This document shows positions 4,680-5,133 of a DNA stretch of 5,133 nucleotides, piece after piece. The stretch is from Spirochaetaceae bacterium. GTDB taxonomy: Bacteria > Spirochaetota > Spirochaetia > DSM-27196 > SLAA01. The first letter of the stretch is position 1. Every line of letters begins with the position of its first letter. A program made the position numbers and the translations under genes. The stretch lies in NCBI GenBank assembly GCA_003564775.1, contig PXEI01000186.1:1-5133 (forward strand), read 5' to 3'. Below the pieces are notes generated by a model, which saw only the letters and a program-made list of their open reading frames with translations, did not search any database and was not told the origin of the DNA.

Positions 4680-5133
4680 ATGAATCTGGTTCAAGTTCCC
4701 GCCTGGCGACCCCGCCCTTTGCGAAGAGTTTTTCTGGCACTCCTGTACCTTATAGGTATTTCATGGCCTGCCGTTGCATCTACCGGAGAGTATGGCGCCG
4801 GATTGACTCACGAGATGACGGTGCTTGCGGTGCAACTGGGCATAATCATATTTGCTGCCCGGGCTTTCGGTTCTCTATTTCGACGCCTCGGTCTGCCGTC
4901 TCTGGTGGGTGAGCTGGTTGCTGGTGTACTCATTGGCCCATACTTGCTCGGTGCAGTCCCGGTTCCGTTCCTGGCAGACGGGGTATTCCCACTTGTTGCT
5001 GGTGCTGTTCCAGTAACGACCGAACTCTACGGATTTGCTACCATTGCTGCCATCATCATGCTGTTCACAACTGGACTCGAGACCGACCTTGCTATGTTTT
5101 TGCGTTTCTCGGTCAAGGGCAGCGTGATTGGAG
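4680..5133 (+). CDS. Monovalent cation:proton antiporter (CPA2, Na_H_exchanger type), 3' part missing
   Basis: The frame is open from ATG 4680 through the window edge, giving 151 residues of an inner-membrane antiporter. From residue 46 it follows the CPA2 N-terminus: a first span VLAVQLGIIIFAARAFGSLFRRL, then GLPSLVGELVAGVLIGPYLLG (71-91), a loop, and LYGFATIAAIIMLFTTGLETDL (116-137), the usual start of the third span. Family members exchange K+ or Na+ for H+; which ion cannot be told from this part, and any C-terminal RCK/TrkA domain would lie outside. Residues 1-34 are an extra N-terminal piece that looks like a signal peptide: basic WRPRPLRR, hydrophobic VFLALLYLIGISW, then PAVAS. No Shine-Dalgarno site precedes the ATG, but a near-perfect promoter ends 9 nt upstream. 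M46 is an alternative start that would remove the extension. Confidence 0.88.
   Translation, partial: MNLVQVPAWRPRPLRRVFLALLYLIGISWPAVASTGEYGAGLTHEMTVLAVQLGIIIFAARAFGSLFRRLGLPSLVGELVAGVLIGPYLLGAVPVPFLADGVFPLVAGAVPVTTELYGFATIAAIIMLFTTGLETDLAMFLRFSVKGSVIG

Noticed and set aside
1..5133. Mobile elements, CRISPR arrays, toxin-antitoxin or defence genes
   Set aside because: No transposase or integrase motifs, target-site duplications, regular repeats or small toxin-like gene pairs were seen on either strand.

Overview
The window is a compact stretch of bacterial chromosome with mid-range GC. It carries five complete protein genes, one protein gene cut by the right edge and one tRNA gene cut by the left edge. 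I see no insertion sequence, phage gene, CRISPR array or broken gene. The organism cannot be fixed from the sequence. Promoters are sigma-70-like, three starts have clear Shine-Dalgarno sites (ndk, fetB and the symporter), and three have none. The Ndk variant beginning MLKPGVL and the sodium-linked transporters would fit a spirochaete, possibly from a saline habitat, but that is a low-confidence guess.

Layout. Positions 1-62 (minus): 5' part of tRNA-Cys(GCA), with its own promoter at 82-110. 179-631 (minus): ndk, nucleoside diphosphate kinase. 632-739: divergent promoter region between ndk and fetA; the two predicted -35 boxes are 2 bp apart and share a CAAGCTTG palindrome. 740-1429 and 1426-2229 (plus): fetA and fetB, the ATPase and permease of a FetAB-type exporter, joined by an ATGA overlap. 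2328-3683 (plus): an AGCS-family sodium:alanine/glycine symporter with its own promoter and a GTG start. 3701-3732: a perfect 12-bp hairpin that probably ends the symporter transcript and also covers the last codons of the next, convergent gene. 3724-4572 (minus): a PLP fold-type-IV aminotransferase of unassigned substrate. 4573-4679: divergent intergenic region with a strong promoter (TTGACA-17-TATATT) for the last gene. 4680 to the window end (plus): N-terminal part of a CPA2-type monovalent cation:proton antiporter with a signal-peptide-like extension.

How the genes may work together. fetA-fetB is a clear two-gene operon for one transporter, probably exporting iron or a related metal. The symporter, the aminotransferase and the antiporter are separate transcription units. 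They could be linked physiologically (sodium-driven amino-acid uptake, amino-acid conversion, cation/proton exchange), but that rests only on adjacency. The most interesting feature is regulatory: fetA and the antiporter have promoter -10 boxes placed so that transcription should begin at or within a few bases of the start codon, and the aminotransferase also lacks a usable ribosome-binding site. This suggests leaderless mRNAs alongside normal Shine-Dalgarno genes. I found no convincing undescribed multi-gene system.
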